From the NCBI GenBank assembly GCA_965278985.1, contig OZ257131.1:2976001-3040000 (forward strand): 64,000 bases of DNA. Reading direction: 5' to 3'. Source of the DNA: CAISIP01 sp965278985 (GTDB taxonomy: Bacteria > Pseudomonadota > Gammaproteobacteria > Burkholderiales > Burkholderiaceae_C). The position numbers and the translations under genes were made by a program. Below are positions 7,104-15,644 of the stretch, piece by piece (position 1 is the stretch's first letter; each line of letters starts with the position of its first letter). The notes beneath the pieces were generated by a model that made no database searches, was not told the origin of the DNA, and saw nothing but the letters and a program-made list of their open reading frames with translations.

Positions 7104-8498
7104 ATGAGCATTGCCACCAGGCCCAAGGGCCCCCCACCCCGCATCCAGCCGCGCAGCGATGCGGATGGCGGCCGCCTGCGCATCGCGGTGGTGGGCTCCG
7201 GCATCGCCGGCCTGTCGGCGGCCTGGCTGCTGTCCCAGCGGCACGAGGTGCATGTCTTCGAGGCGGAAGGCCGCGCGGGTGGCCACAGCCACACCGTGGA
7301 CGCCTCGACCGCGGAGGGACAGGTGGCGGTAGACACCGGATTCATCGTCTACAACGAACCCGCGTACCCCAACCTCACCGCCCTGTTCGCCCACCTGGGC
7401 GTGGAAACCCAGGCCTCCGACATGTCCTTCGCCGTCAGCATGGACCACGGCGCCCTGGAGTACGCCGGCACGGACCTGCGCGGGCTCTTCGCCCAGCCCG
7501 CGAACCTGCTGCGCCCCCGCTTCTGGTCGATGCTGCGCGACCTGGTGCGCTTCTACCGCGAGGCACCGCGCGACGCCGCCGAAATGGGCCTGATGCCCCT
7601 GGACGACTACCTGGCGCTGCGCGGCTACGGGCGCGCCTTCCGCGAAGACCATCTCTACCCGATGGCCGCGGCCATCTGGTCCACGCCCGCGGCGCAGGTG
7701 GGACGGTACCCGACGGAAGCCTTCGTCCGCTTCTGCGAGAACCACCGGCTGCTGCAAGTCCACGACCGGCCGGTGTGGCGCACGGTGGCGGGCGGCAGCC
7801 GCAACTACGTGCGCCGCCTGACCGAAGGCTTCGGCGAGCGGCTGCAGCTGGACAGCGCGGTGCAGGAAGTGCTGCGCAGCGCGGAGGGGGTGCGCCTGCG
7901 CACCCGCGCGGGCTGGCATCCGCAACGCTTCGACCAGGTCGTGATGGCATGCCACGCCGACCAGGCGCTGCGCCTGGTGTCGGAGCCGGACGCAGAGGAG
8001 ACGCGCCTTCTGGGCGTCTTCGGCTACAGCCGCAACCATGCCGTGCTGCACAGCGACCCGCAGCTGATGCCTAAACGTCGGGCCGTGTGGTCGAGCTGGA
8101 ACTACGCCGCCGAGCGCAGCCGCCCGGACGCACTGTGCGTGACTTACTGGATGAACCGCCTGCAAGGCATTCCCGACAGCAACCCGCTCTTCGTCACCCT
8201 GAACCCGATCGTCCCGCCCCGGCCCGAACACCTGTTGCGCACCGATGTCTACGAACATCCGCTGTTCGACGAGGCGGCGCTGCGCGCACAGCGCCAGCTC
8301 TGGTCCCTCCAGGGGCAGCGGCGCACCTGGTTCTGCGGTGCGTATTTCGGTGCCGGTTTCCACGAGGATGGCCTGCAGGCCGGCCTGGCCGTGGCCGAGG
8401 CGCTGGGCGGGGTGCGGCGGCCGTGGCAGGTGGCGAAGGAGTCCGGGCGCATCCACCTGCATGCGCCGGAAGCAACGCCGCACGAGGTCGCCGCATGA
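7104..8498 (+). CDS. FAD-dependent amine oxidase-family oxidoreductase
   Basis: A 464-residue flavoprotein. Near residue 30 it has the dinucleotide-binding motif IAVVGSGIAGLSAAWLL followed by the second-strand acidic segment VHVFEAEGRAGGHSHT, as in amine oxidases and phytoene desaturase-like enzymes. It ends with the C-terminal FAD segment CGAYFGAGFHEDGLQAGLAVAEAL. No signal peptide is seen. AAGGAGT precedes the ATG at 7104, which also lies just after the sigma-type promoter. It overlaps the DUF1365 gene by ATGA. Homologues next to DUF1365 and cfa genes in ChrR regulons have been linked to fatty acyl desaturation and furan fatty acid formation in Rhodobacter; the same role here is inference. 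Confidence 0.88.
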   Translation: MSIATRPKGPPPRIQPRSDADGGRLRIAVVGSGIAGLSAAWLLSQRHEVHVFEAEGRAGGHSHTVDASTAEGQVAVDTGFIVYNEPAYPNLTALFAHLGVETQASDMSFAVSMDHGALEYAGTDLRGLFAQPANLLRPRFWSMLRDLVRFYREAPRDAAEMGLMPLDDYLALRGYGRAFREDHLYPMAAAIWSTPAAQVGRYPTEAFVRFCENHRLLQVHDRPVWRTVAGGSRNYVRRLTEGFGERLQLDSAVQEVLRSAEGVRLRTRAGWHPQRFDQVVMACHADQALRLVSEPDAEETRLLGVFGYSRNHAVLHSDPQLMPKRRAVWSSWNYAAERSRPDALCVTYWMNRLQGIPDSNPLFVTLNPIVPPRPEHLLRTDVYEHPLFDEAALRAQRQLWSLQGQRRTWFCGAYFGAGFHEDGLQAGLAVAEALGGVRRPWQVAKESGRIHLHAPEATPHEVAA

Positions 8499-9313
8499 CG
8501 GAGCCGCACGCCGGGCTCTCCAGCACGGTCCACAGCGCGATCTACAGCGGCATCGTCATGCACCAGCGGACGCGCCCGATGCGCCACCGCCTGCGCTACC
8601 GCGTGTTCTCGCTGCTGCTGGACCTGGACGAACTGCCCGCGCTGGCGGGGCGCTTGCGCTGGCTGTCGCTGAACCGCTTCAACCTCTTCAGCATCCACCT
8701 GGCCGACCACGGGTCCGGCGACGCTGCCGGACCGCGTGCGCATGTGGACCGGCAGCTGCGGGCCGCCGGGCTGCCCACGGGCGGTGCGATCCGCCTGCTG
8801 GCCATGCCACGCATCCTGGGTTATGCCTTCAACCCGTTGTCGGTCTACTTTTGCCACGCCCCCGCGGGCCGGCTACAGGCCATCCTCTACGAGGTCAACA
8901 ACACCTTCGGTGATCGGCACAGCTACCTGATCGCCGTGGAGCCGGGCGCCGATGGCCCGCAGGCCGTGGTGGAACAGCGCTGCGACAAGGAGCTGTACGT
9001 GTCGCCCTTCCTGGGGCTGGACATGCACTACCGCTTCCGCATCGAGCCGCCCGGGCCGGCGCTGTCGATCGGCGTGCAGGCCCATGATGCCCAGGGCCCG
9101 ATGCTGGTGGCCCGCTTCGATGCACGGCGCAAGGCGCTCACGGATACTGCGCTGCTGGCTGCCTTCGTGACGCATCCGCTGCTGACCTTGAAGGTGATCG
9201 TCGCCATCCACTGGGAAGCGCTGCGGCTGTGGCTCAAGGGCGCGCAGCTGCAGCCACGCCCCCGTGCGCCCGCCCATGCCGTCACACTCGTACCCCCCGC
9301 GGACCCGTCCTGA
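8495..9313 (+). CDS. DUF1365 domain-containing protein
   Basis: A 272-residue cytoplasmic or membrane-associated protein of the DUF1365 family. Family stretches include SGIVMHQRTRPMRHRLRYRV near the N-terminus, MPRILGYAFNPLSVYFCH in the middle and FVTHPLLTLKVIVAIHWEAL at the end. The role is not firmly known; relatives are nearly always encoded between an amine oxidase-like flavoprotein and a Cfa-like enzyme, as here, and belong to the singlet-oxygen response in Rhodobacter. The start overlaps the upstream TGA by ATGA. Confidence 0.88.
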   Translation: MTEPHAGLSSTVHSAIYSGIVMHQRTRPMRHRLRYRVFSLLLDLDELPALAGRLRWLSLNRFNLFSIHLADHGSGDAAGPRAHVDRQLRAAGLPTGGAIRLLAMPRILGYAFNPLSVYFCHAPAGRLQAILYEVNNTFGDRHSYLIAVEPGADGPQAVVEQRCDKELYVSPFLGLDMHYRFRIEPPGPALSIGVQAHDAQGPMLVARFDARRKALTDTALLAAFVTHPLLTLKVIVAIHWEALRLWLKGAQLQPRPRAPAHAVTLVPPADPS

Positions 9314-9350
9314 ACCCCGACCGCTCGCCCCGTCTTTTTGCAGAGGACCC

Positions 9351-10658
9351 ATGCATTTCTCCACCGACTCCGTGACCGCACCCGCGCAGCCTGCCAGCAA
9401 CCCCTTGTCCCTGCCCCAGGAAGCGGATCCCACCGCAGCGCTGCGCGACGCCGGTGGCCGGTTGGCCCGCACGCTGCGGCCGCTGTGGGCGCGGGTGATC
9501 GGCCGGCTGCTGGAGGGAGTGCGCCACGGCACGCTGCACCTCGAGCTGCCCGACGGCAAGCGCCTGGAGGCGCGTGGCGCCCTGCCGGGCATCGAGGCGA
9601 CGCTGGTGCTGCACCGGTGGCGCCCGCTCCTGCAGCTGCTGGCGCGGGGCGACCTGGGGCTGGCGCTGTCCTACCGTGACGGAGACTGGTCCACGCCCGA
9701 CCTCGTGGCGCTGTTGCAGTTCGGCGCCGCCAACGAAGCGCACTGGGGATCCGCGTTGCAAGGGCGCGCATGGGCGCGCGGCCTGGCGCGGCTGGCGCAT
9801 GCGCGCCGCGGCAACAGCCGGCGCGGCAGCCGCGACAACATCGCCTTCCACTACGACCTGGGCAACCGCTTCTACGCGCAATGGCTGGACCCGAGCATGC
9901 TGTATTCCAGCGCGCTCTACACCACGGGCAACGAATCCCTGGAGCAAGCGCAGGCGCAGCGCCTGGACCACATCCTGGCGCTGATGGACACCCCCGCGCA
10001 GGCCGAGGTGCTGGAGATCGGCATCGGCTGGGGAGCGCTTGCCACGGCGCTGGCGGAGCGCCATGGTGCCAAGGTGACCGGGCTCACGCTCTCGACCGAG
10101 CAATTGGCCTTCGCGCAACAGCGTGCGCAGGATGCGGGGCAGGCCGCGCGCATGGACCTGCGCCTGCAGGACTACCGCGATGTGCAGGGCCGCTACGACC
10201 GCATCGTGTCCATCGAGATGGTCGAAGCCGTGGGCGAGGCCTACTGGCCTACGTATTTCGACACGCTGCGCCAGCGCCTCAAGCCCGGAGGGCACGCGGT
10301 GCTGCAGGCCATCACCATCGCCGATGCGCACTTCGCGCAGTACCGCAGCGGGGCGGATTTCATCCAGCACTGCATCTTCCCCGGCGGCATGCTGCCATCG
10401 CCCGGCGCGTTGCGCGCGCAGGCCGAGCGCGCAGGGCTGCAGCTGCGCGAGGAGCGCTGTTTCGGCGCGAGTTATGCGGCCACACTGGCGGAGTGGCGCC
10501 GCCGGTTCCTCGCCGCGTGGCCATCCATCGAACCCCTGGGCTTCGACGCCGCGTTCCGTCGCCTGTGGGAGTACTACCTGTGCTACTGCGAGGCGGGCTT
10601 CCGCAGCGGGCGGGTGGATGTGGGGCTCTACAGCCTGCGGCACTCCGCCGAAGCCTGA
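9351..10658 (+). CDS. cfa: Cyclopropane-fatty-acyl-phospholipid synthase family methyltransferase
   Basis: A 435-residue Cfa-type enzyme that would transfer a methyl or methylene group from SAM to unsaturated acyl chains of membrane phospholipids. The N-terminal domain contains LGLALSYRDGDWSTPDL. The catalytic domain begins with NIAFHYDLGNRFYAQWLD and has the SAM motif VLEIGIGWGALATALAERHG and the segment FIQHCIFPGGMLPSPGAL. The ATG at 9351 has AGAGGA upstream and is 37 bases after the DUF1365 stop, so it is probably cotranscribed from the promoter at 7035. Whether it makes cyclopropane, methylated or furan-precursor acyl chains cannot be told by eye. Its stop codon lies within a hairpin shared with the converging gene. 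Confidence 0.9.
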   Translation: MHFSTDSVTAPAQPASNPLSLPQEADPTAALRDAGGRLARTLRPLWARVIGRLLEGVRHGTLHLELPDGKRLEARGALPGIEATLVLHRWRPLLQLLARGDLGLALSYRDGDWSTPDLVALLQFGAANEAHWGSALQGRAWARGLARLAHARRGNSRRGSRDNIAFHYDLGNRFYAQWLDPSMLYSSALYTTGNESLEQAQAQRLDHILALMDTPAQAEVLEIGIGWGALATALAERHGAKVTGLTLSTEQLAFAQQRAQDAGQAARMDLRLQDYRDVQGRYDRIVSIEMVEAVGEAYWPTYFDTLRQRLKPGGHAVLQAITIADAHFAQYRSGADFIQHCIFPGGMLPSPGALRAQAERAGLQLREERCFGASYAATLAEWRRRFLAAWPSIEPLGFDAAFRRLWEYYLCYCEAGFRSGRVDVGLYSLRHSAEA

Positions 10659-10683
10659 CGCCCCGGCGCGCTGCCGGGCGTCA
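10656..10683. terminator. Bidirectional hairpin between converging cfa and PBP genes
   Basis: TGACGCCCCGGC pairs with GCCGGGCGTCA around a short loop, with one bulged C. The outer bases are the stop codons of the two converging genes (TGA of cfa and, on the minus strand, TGA of the penicillin-binding protein gene). There is no clear T-run, so the terminator role is inferred from position and stem strength. Confidence 0.5.
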
Positions 10684-12732
10684 TTCGCGCAAGCGCCTGA
10701 ACAACCCGTCCAGCACGTTGTTCACCATGTCGACCACGGGGTTCGACGGCGCGGGCGCCGCGGGGGGCTCGGGCACGACCGGAGGCTGCAGCGGGGTACG
10801 CGGGATGGCGAACTCCACCTTCGGATCGATCCAGCGGTTGCGCAGCGCCTGCTGGAAGACCTCGCCCACCATTGGCAAGGCACTGCGGGCGCCCTGCCCC
10901 CAGTTGCCCATGGTGGCGCTGTTGTCGTTGAAGCCCACGCGCGCCCCGGCCACCAGTTGGGGGCTCATCATGATGAACCAGCCGTCGGTGTTGTCCTGCG
11001 TGGTGCCGGTCTTGCCGGCCACGTCGGCCTGGATGCCGTAGCGTGACCGGATGGCGGAGCCGGTGCCACCGTCGACGACGCCGCGCATCACGTCCACCAG
11101 CATCAGGGCCTTGTCCCGCAGCATGGCGCGCTCGGGCTCCTGCGCGTTGGGCGCGAATTGCTCCAGCACACCACCGTGGCGGTCTTCCACGCGCAGCACC
11201 ATCAGCGGTGGAATGTAGTTGCCGCCGTTGGCGATGCTGCCGTATGCGGTGACCATCTCCAGCAGCGTCACCGGGCTGGTGCCCAGCGCCAGCGAGGGCA
11301 CGACGTCGAGCTTGCTCTGGCGCACGCCCAGCGCCTGCGCCAATTGCGCAACCGGCGCGGCGCCGATCTTCTGCACCAGCTGCGCCGTGATGGTGTTCTT
11401 CGAATAGGCCAGGCCTTCGCGCAGGCGCATCGGCAAGCCCGTAGGCGGTTCCACGTCGCTGGGTGTCCAGACAGGGCCGCCCCCTTCGCCGGGGATGGAC
11501 ACGGGCTCATCGACGAAGGTGTCGTCGGGGCTCATGCCGGCTACGAAGGCCGCACCGTAGACGAAGGGCTTGAAGGTCGAGCCCGGCTGCCGGCGCGCCT
11601 GCATGACATGGTCGAACTGCTCCTGCGCGAAGTCGCGGCTGCCGACCCAGGCGCGCACCGCACCGTCACGCGGGTCCATGGCCAGGAAGCCGGCCTGCAG
11701 GGGCTGCTTCTCCTGCCCGGCACGCACATTGGCGTCGGCCATCCGCTGCAACTGCGTGAGCTGCCGCGCTACGGCCTGGGTGGCCACCTTCTGCATGCGG
11801 CCGTCCAGTGTGGTGATGACACGCAGCCCGTCGGAATGGATGTCGTAGCCGTGCGCATCCGCCCAGCCCACCAGCCACTTGCGCAGGTACTGCGCCACAT
11901 GGGGCGCCGGCCCCAGCGTGGCCACCTGGCGCTCGAAGTCCAGCTTCAGCGGGCGCTTGGCCAGGGCCGCGACGCGCGCCTCGTCGAGGTGGCCGTGCCG
12001 GGCCATCTGCGCCAGAACGAGGTTGCGGCGCTCGCGTGCACGCTCGGGGTTCTGCACCGGGTTGTAGTAGCTCGTCCCCTTGAGCATGCCCACCAGCGTG
12101 GCACTCTCCAGCACGTCGAGCTTGTCCGCGGACTTGTCGAAATAGGTGCGCGCCGCCATCTCGATGCCGTAGGCGTTGTAGAGGAAGGGCACGGTGTTGA
12201 GGTAGGTCTCCAGGATCTCGTCCTTGGAGTACACGGACTCGATCTTCAGCGCCGTGATCGCCTCCTTGACCTTCCGCGTGACGCTGGCGGCGCGGCCGAT
12301 CTCCTCCGGGTAGAGGTTGCGCGCGAGCTGCTGCGTGAGCGTGGAGCCGCCCTGCAGGTCGCCCTGCAGCGTGTTGAGCATCGCCCCGGCTGTGCGGCGG
12401 AAATCGATGCCGTGGTGGTCGTAGAAGCGGTGGTCTTCGGTGGAGATCAGGGCCTGCTTCACGCTGGGGGCGATCTGGTCCAGCGTGACCCACTGGCGAT
12501 TGATGCGACGGTATTCCGCCAGCACCGAACCGTCGGACGCGAGCAGCACGGCAGGCACTTCGCTCTTGGCCTTGCGCAGGTCGTCGATGCCGGGCGTGAA
12601 GGGAATCAGCGCGAGCACGTACAGCAGCACCAGCGCCGGCGGTACCAGCGCGGCGCGCACGGGATGGCGGCGCACGGCCGCCCACGATCGGCGCAGCAGT
12701 GGGAGGACGAAAGACCAGATCTGGTGAAACAT
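10681..12732 (-). CDS. Class A penicillin-binding protein (transglycosylase/transpeptidase)
   Basis: A 683-residue bifunctional peptidoglycan synthase anchored by one N-terminal membrane segment (AALVPPALVLLYVLALIPF). The glycosyltransferase (GT51) domain has EDHRFYDHHGID, with the catalytic Glu, and GGSTLTQQLARN. The transpeptidase domain has the SxxK motif in QPGSTFKPF, then SKN, and KTGTT. The C-terminus is Pro-rich (about 50 residues). The length and motif set fit the PBP1a/PbpC-type class A group. The frame also allows a GTG start 18 bases earlier (12750); the ATG at 12732 is used here. It is transcribed alone and converges with cfa. Confidence 0.9.
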   Translation of the reverse strand: MFHQIWSFVLPLLRRSWAAVRRHPVRAALVPPALVLLYVLALIPFTPGIDDLRKAKSEVPAVLLASDGSVLAEYRRINRQWVTLDQIAPSVKQALISTEDHRFYDHHGIDFRRTAGAMLNTLQGDLQGGSTLTQQLARNLYPEEIGRAASVTRKVKEAITALKIESVYSKDEILETYLNTVPFLYNAYGIEMAARTYFDKSADKLDVLESATLVGMLKGTSYYNPVQNPERARERRNLVLAQMARHGHLDEARVAALAKRPLKLDFERQVATLGPAPHVAQYLRKWLVGWADAHGYDIHSDGLRVITTLDGRMQKVATQAVARQLTQLQRMADANVRAGQEKQPLQAGFLAMDPRDGAVRAWVGSRDFAQEQFDHVMQARRQPGSTFKPFVYGAAFVAGMSPDDTFVDEPVSIPGEGGGPVWTPSDVEPPTGLPMRLREGLAYSKNTITAQLVQKIGAAPVAQLAQALGVRQSKLDVVPSLALGTSPVTLLEMVTAYGSIANGGNYIPPLMVLRVEDRHGGVLEQFAPNAQEPERAMLRDKALMLVDVMRGVVDGGTGSAIRSRYGIQADVAGKTGTTQDNTDGWFIMMSPQLVAGARVGFNDNSATMGNWGQGARSALPMVGEVFQQALRNRWIDPKVEFAIPRTPLQPPVVPEPPAAPAPSNPVVDMVNNVLDGLFRRLRE

Positions 12733-12846
12733 GGCGCGCAGTGTACGCACGGACCCGCTTCGTCACACCCCGTAACGTCGCGGCAGGTTGGGGAGCGCGG
12801 TGCCGGCCCTACCATTGCGGGTCTGCAACCGAGAATGGTGGACGCG

Positions 12847-13233
12847 ATGAACTATGTGCTGCTGGCATCGATGGCGGCATCGCTGATGGTGGCTGGCGTG
12901 CCTGCGGCGCAGGCCCAGACCAAAAGCTTTCGCTGCAAGAACGACCTGGTCAACCTGGGCGACGCCAAGTCGTCCGCACTGCTCAAGTGCGGCGAGCCCT
13001 TGCTGAAGGACAGCTACTGCTCCGGCAAGGCCGCGGTGGTGGAAACGCCCTACCCGGCGGTTGTGCAACCACCCTTTGCACACCATCGGCGGGCGCCCGT
13101 GGTGGTGAACAACAACACGTGCGTCACCGTCGACGAGTGGACCTACAACCCGGGGTATGGCCAGTTCATGACCACGCTGCGCTTCGAATCCGGCCGCCTG
13201 GCGGAGATCAGCTACGGGGACCGCGTGAAATGA
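12847..13233 (+). CDS. DUF2845 family periplasmic protein
   Basis: A 128-residue protein with a signal peptide (YVLLASMAASLMVAGVPAAQAQ). The mature part begins with FRCKNDLVNLGDAKSSALLKCGEP, the Cys-containing opening typical of DUF2845, and ends with a hydrophobic/polar beta segment around TLRFESGRLAEISYGD. Four cysteines could form two disulfides. An in-frame ATG also exists at 12835; the later one leaves a more usual leader and has GGTGGA before it. Function is unknown. Confidence 0.78.
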   Translation: MNYVLLASMAASLMVAGVPAAQAQTKSFRCKNDLVNLGDAKSSALLKCGEPLLKDSYCSGKAAVVETPYPAVVQPPFAHHRRAPVVVNNNTCVTVDEWTYNPGYGQFMTTLRFESGRLAEISYGDRVK

Positions 13234-13245
13234 CGCCGGCGCACG

Positions 13246-14478
13246 TCACTTGGCAAACTGCCCATCCAGCTCGGGCAGCCCGGACCACAGGCTGTTGAGG
13301 TCGGCGAACTTCCACCGCGTGGGGTCTTCCCGCGCGATGATCTTGTCGCCTCCGCCCGGCAGGGAGAGGTCCAGCATCTCGGGGCCGAAACGCTGCTGTG
13401 TCTTGACCGCGTAGAAGGCCTTCACCTTGGGCGCCGTGGGCGCGCGTTCCGACTGTTCCACCACGACCGCGAGCGTGCCGCTGGCCAGGCGCACCAGCGA
13501 ACCCACGGGGTAGATGCCCAGGCTTCGAGAAAATGCCTGGAACACGTCGTGGTCGAAATGCTCGCCCACCCACTGGCCCATCAGGCGCATCGACTCGGCC
13601 GGGTCCCAGCCCAGCTTGTAAGGCCGGTTGGAGGTGATGGCATCGTAGACATCACACACCGCGCCCATGCGCGACATCAGGCTGATGCCCTCGCGCTGCA
13701 GGCGCTCGGGATACCCGCTGCCGTTGGCCTTTTCATGGTGGTGCAGGCACACATCCAGCGCCGCAGGATCGACGCCCGTGCCCTTGCGCAGCAGGTTGTG
13801 GCCGAGCTGCGGATGCCGGCGCACCACCGCGATCTCGGCCGGCGTCAGCGACCCCGCCTTGTTGAGCACCTCCAGCGGCACCAGTGCCTTGCCGATGTCG
13901 TGCAGCAGCCCGGCCACGCCCGCGGAGCGGATCTGCGCGGCATCGAGACCCAGCTCGCGGCCCAGCGCCATCATCATGGCGCACACGGCCACGGAGTGCA
14001 TGAAGGTGTAGGTGTCGGCGGTCTTGAGGCGCGCCAGGCTGATCAGTGCGCTGGCGTTGCGCGACACCGAGGAAGAGATTTCCTCCACCAGCGCCTGCGC
14101 GCCATCCACGTCCACGGCGCGGCCCATGCGGGCTTCCTGGAACATGGTCGTGACGGCCTGGCGCGCCTGCTGGCAGATGCGCGCGGCCTGCTGCAGTTCC
14201 TCGGCGATGGGCACGCTGCCTTCCCGGCCGCCCTGCACGGCGGCGGCTTCGAGAGGCAACGGTTCGGTGGCCTCGTGCTCCGCGTCCGTCGGCAGATCCA
14301 GGCCCTTGTCGGTGTCTATCCAGACTTCGCGCACCTTGCTCTCGCGCAAGGTGGCCAGGTGCTGGGGCTCGTCCAGCAGAAAGCTGGAGCGCCAGAACGG
14401 ATTGGCCATCCACGAACCTTCGATGGCATGCAGGTACATGCCGACGGCCAGCTGCTCGACGGCGACCTTGCGGAGCAT
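13246..14478 (-). CDS. DUF3391/HD-GYP cyclic di-GMP phosphodiesterase
   Basis: A 410-residue cytoplasmic protein. The N-terminus (VEQLAVGMYLHAIEGSWMANPFW) is a DUF3391 domain. The HD-GYP domain has GLLHDIGKALVP with the HD metal ligands, RRHPQLGHNLL, and CLHHHEKANGSGYPERL, which includes HHE and GYP. The motif set is intact, so c-di-GMP hydrolysis is likely. The frame extends 75 codons upstream but this part lies over the next gene's 3' end; ATG 14478 starts the conserved DUF3391 region. It converges with the DUF2845 gene, 12 bases away. Confidence 0.9.
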   Translation of the reverse strand: MLRKVAVEQLAVGMYLHAIEGSWMANPFWRSSFLLDEPQHLATLRESKVREVWIDTDKGLDLPTDAEHEATEPLPLEAAAVQGGREGSVPIAEELQQAARICQQARQAVTTMFQEARMGRAVDVDGAQALVEEISSSVSRNASALISLARLKTADTYTFMHSVAVCAMMMALGRELGLDAAQIRSAGVAGLLHDIGKALVPLEVLNKAGSLTPAEIAVVRRHPQLGHNLLRKGTGVDPAALDVCLHHHEKANGSGYPERLQREGISLMSRMGAVCDVYDAITSNRPYKLGWDPAESMRLMGQWVGEHFDHDVFQAFSRSLGIYPVGSLVRLASGTLAVVVEQSERAPTAPKVKAFYAVKTQQRFGPEMLDLSLPGGGDKIIAREDPTRWKFADLNSLWSGLPELDGQFAK

Positions 14479-14503
14479 CGCAGCGTGGGAGGAACTGCTG
14501 CGC

Positions 14504-15139
14504 TCAGTGCAGGTGACGGGGCTTGCGCCCACCACCATGCCCCGAGCCACCGTAGCCGCCACCGGGCCCACGCGGTGGGCGCTTGCCGATGTCGAGCGAG
14601 CTGACCAAGGCATCGAAACGCTGGGCGAAGAGCTTGTCGATCTCGGCCACCACGCCCGAAAGCTCGGAGCCGTCGAAATGGCGCTCGATGACACCCACCA
14701 CATCCTGCACCAGCAGGTCGCGCTGGACCTGCATGATGGCAGCCGGATTGGGGCCCACGAAGACCATCATGAAGTCGTCGCGCGACTCCTCCCACTCTTC
14801 CTCTTCCTCTTCGTCGTATTCGGTGTCATAGAAGCTCACCTCGATGGCCGCGCCGGATTCGGTGAGCTCGTTGAGGTTCATGCACATCTCGTCCAGCGAC
14901 TGGCGGAAATCCTCGTCGCCTGGCACGGTCCAGCAGATCTGCAAAAGGTGCTGCGGCACATCGAAGCGGATGCCAGGTTCGTCCTCGTAGGAACTCTTGG
15001 CGCCATCGGCCAGTGATCGTGCACCCGCATACTTCCAGATCGGCTTGAGCGCCTCCTGGATCTGCTCAAACTTCACCTCGTTGCGCAATGGCACATCGCC
15101 GTGCAGGTGGATCTCGAAAGGGGTGTGGGCGCGTGGCAT
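14504..15139 (-). CDS. Conserved hypothetical protein with acidic linker and Gly/His-rich tail
   Basis: A 211-residue soluble protein with no signal peptide. It begins MPRAHTPFEIHLHGDVPLRN. A very acidic run (YDEEEEEEWEES) lies in the middle, and the C-terminus is rich in Gly, His, Arg and Pro (about 25 residues). I recall similar proteins as a domain of unknown function in Burkholderiales but cannot name a role. It is upstream of the HD-GYP gene in the same direction with a 25-base gap, so the two may be cotranscribed. The ATG at 15139 is chosen because the open frame above it runs into a tRNA gene. Confidence 0.72.
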   Translation of the reverse strand: MPRAHTPFEIHLHGDVPLRNEVKFEQIQEALKPIWKYAGARSLADGAKSSYEDEPGIRFDVPQHLLQICWTVPGDEDFRQSLDEMCMNLNELTESGAAIEVSFYDTEYDEEEEEEWEESRDDFMMVFVGPNPAAIMQVQRDLLVQDVVGVIERHFDGSELSGVVAEIDKLFAQRFDALVSSLDIGKRPPRGPGGGYGGSGHGGGRKPRHLH

Positions 15140-15197
15140 TTGTGGGAGTGTAAGCGCGTAAGGCTGGGGTGAAAACCCAACCTGGCTCAGGGAGCCG

Positions 15198-15289
15198 TGG
15201 TGCCCGGGACCGGAATCGAACCGGTACGCCCCGATCAAGGAAGCGGCGGATTTTAAGTCCGATGTGTCTACCAGTTTCACCACCCGGGC
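15198..15289 (-). tRNA. tRNA-Leu (anticodon UAA)
   Basis: The minus strand folds as a class II tRNA with a GCCCGGG/CCCGGGC acceptor stem, a long variable arm, anticodon TAA in CTTAAAA, and T-loop GGTTCGATTCC. The 3' CCA is encoded (15200-15198). Confidence 0.95.
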
Positions 15290-15309
15290 GCTGGATGGAA
15301 GGTGAGTCA

Positions 15310-15383
15310 TGGAGGCGCGACCCGGAGTCGAACCGGGCTAGACGGATTTGCAATCCGTTGCATAACCGCTTTGCTATCGCGCC
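15310..15383 (-). tRNA. tRNA-Cys (anticodon GCA)
   Basis: The minus strand has the GGCGCGA/TCGCGCC acceptor stem, anticodon GCA in TTGCAAA, T-arm GGTTCGACTCC and an encoded CCA; 74 bases. Confidence 0.95.
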
Positions 15384-15425
15384 AGATTCTTTTCACCGGG
15401 CTGCATCGCTTCCGGATGCGCCGAC

Positions 15426-15451
15426 AAAAAAGGGAAGCCTGGGCTTCCCTT
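15426..15451 (-). terminator. Intrinsic terminator between tRNA-Gly and tRNA-Cys
   Basis: AAGGGAAGCC (15430-15439) and GGCTTCCCTT (15442-15451) form a perfect 10-base stem. On the minus strand it is followed by a run of T (15430-15426). It lies after tRNA-Gly in the direction of transcription. Confidence 0.65.
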
Positions 15452-15462
15452 TCTATGGAATC

Positions 15463-15538
15463 TGGAGCGGGAAAAGAGTCTCGAACTCTCGACCTCAACC
15501 TTGGCAAGGTTGCGCTCTACCAACTGAGCTATTCCCGC
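15463..15538 (-). tRNA. tRNA-Gly (anticodon GCC)
   Basis: The minus strand has acceptor GCGGGAA, D-arm AGCTCAGTTGGTAGAGC, anticodon GCC in TTGCCAA, T-arm GAGTTCGAGACTC and an encoded CCA; 76 bases. Confidence 0.95.
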
Positions 15539-15553
15539 GTTTCAACGCCTCGA

Positions 15554-15583
15554 AGTATAGCGCAGAAATTGGCCGTTTTCCAA
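15554..15583 (-). promoter_or_regulatory. Sigma-70 type promoter for the tRNA genes
   Basis: On the minus strand TTGGAA (15583-15578), an 18-base spacer, then TATACT (15559-15554). It lies 15 bases before the tRNA-Gly 5' end, as expected for a tRNA promoter. Confidence 0.55.
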
Positions 15584-15644
15584 TGATGCGCCGATGACGC
15601 CCAAAAAGTGCAGAAATTCTCGACCACGGCCGCCCCGCGTGCCG

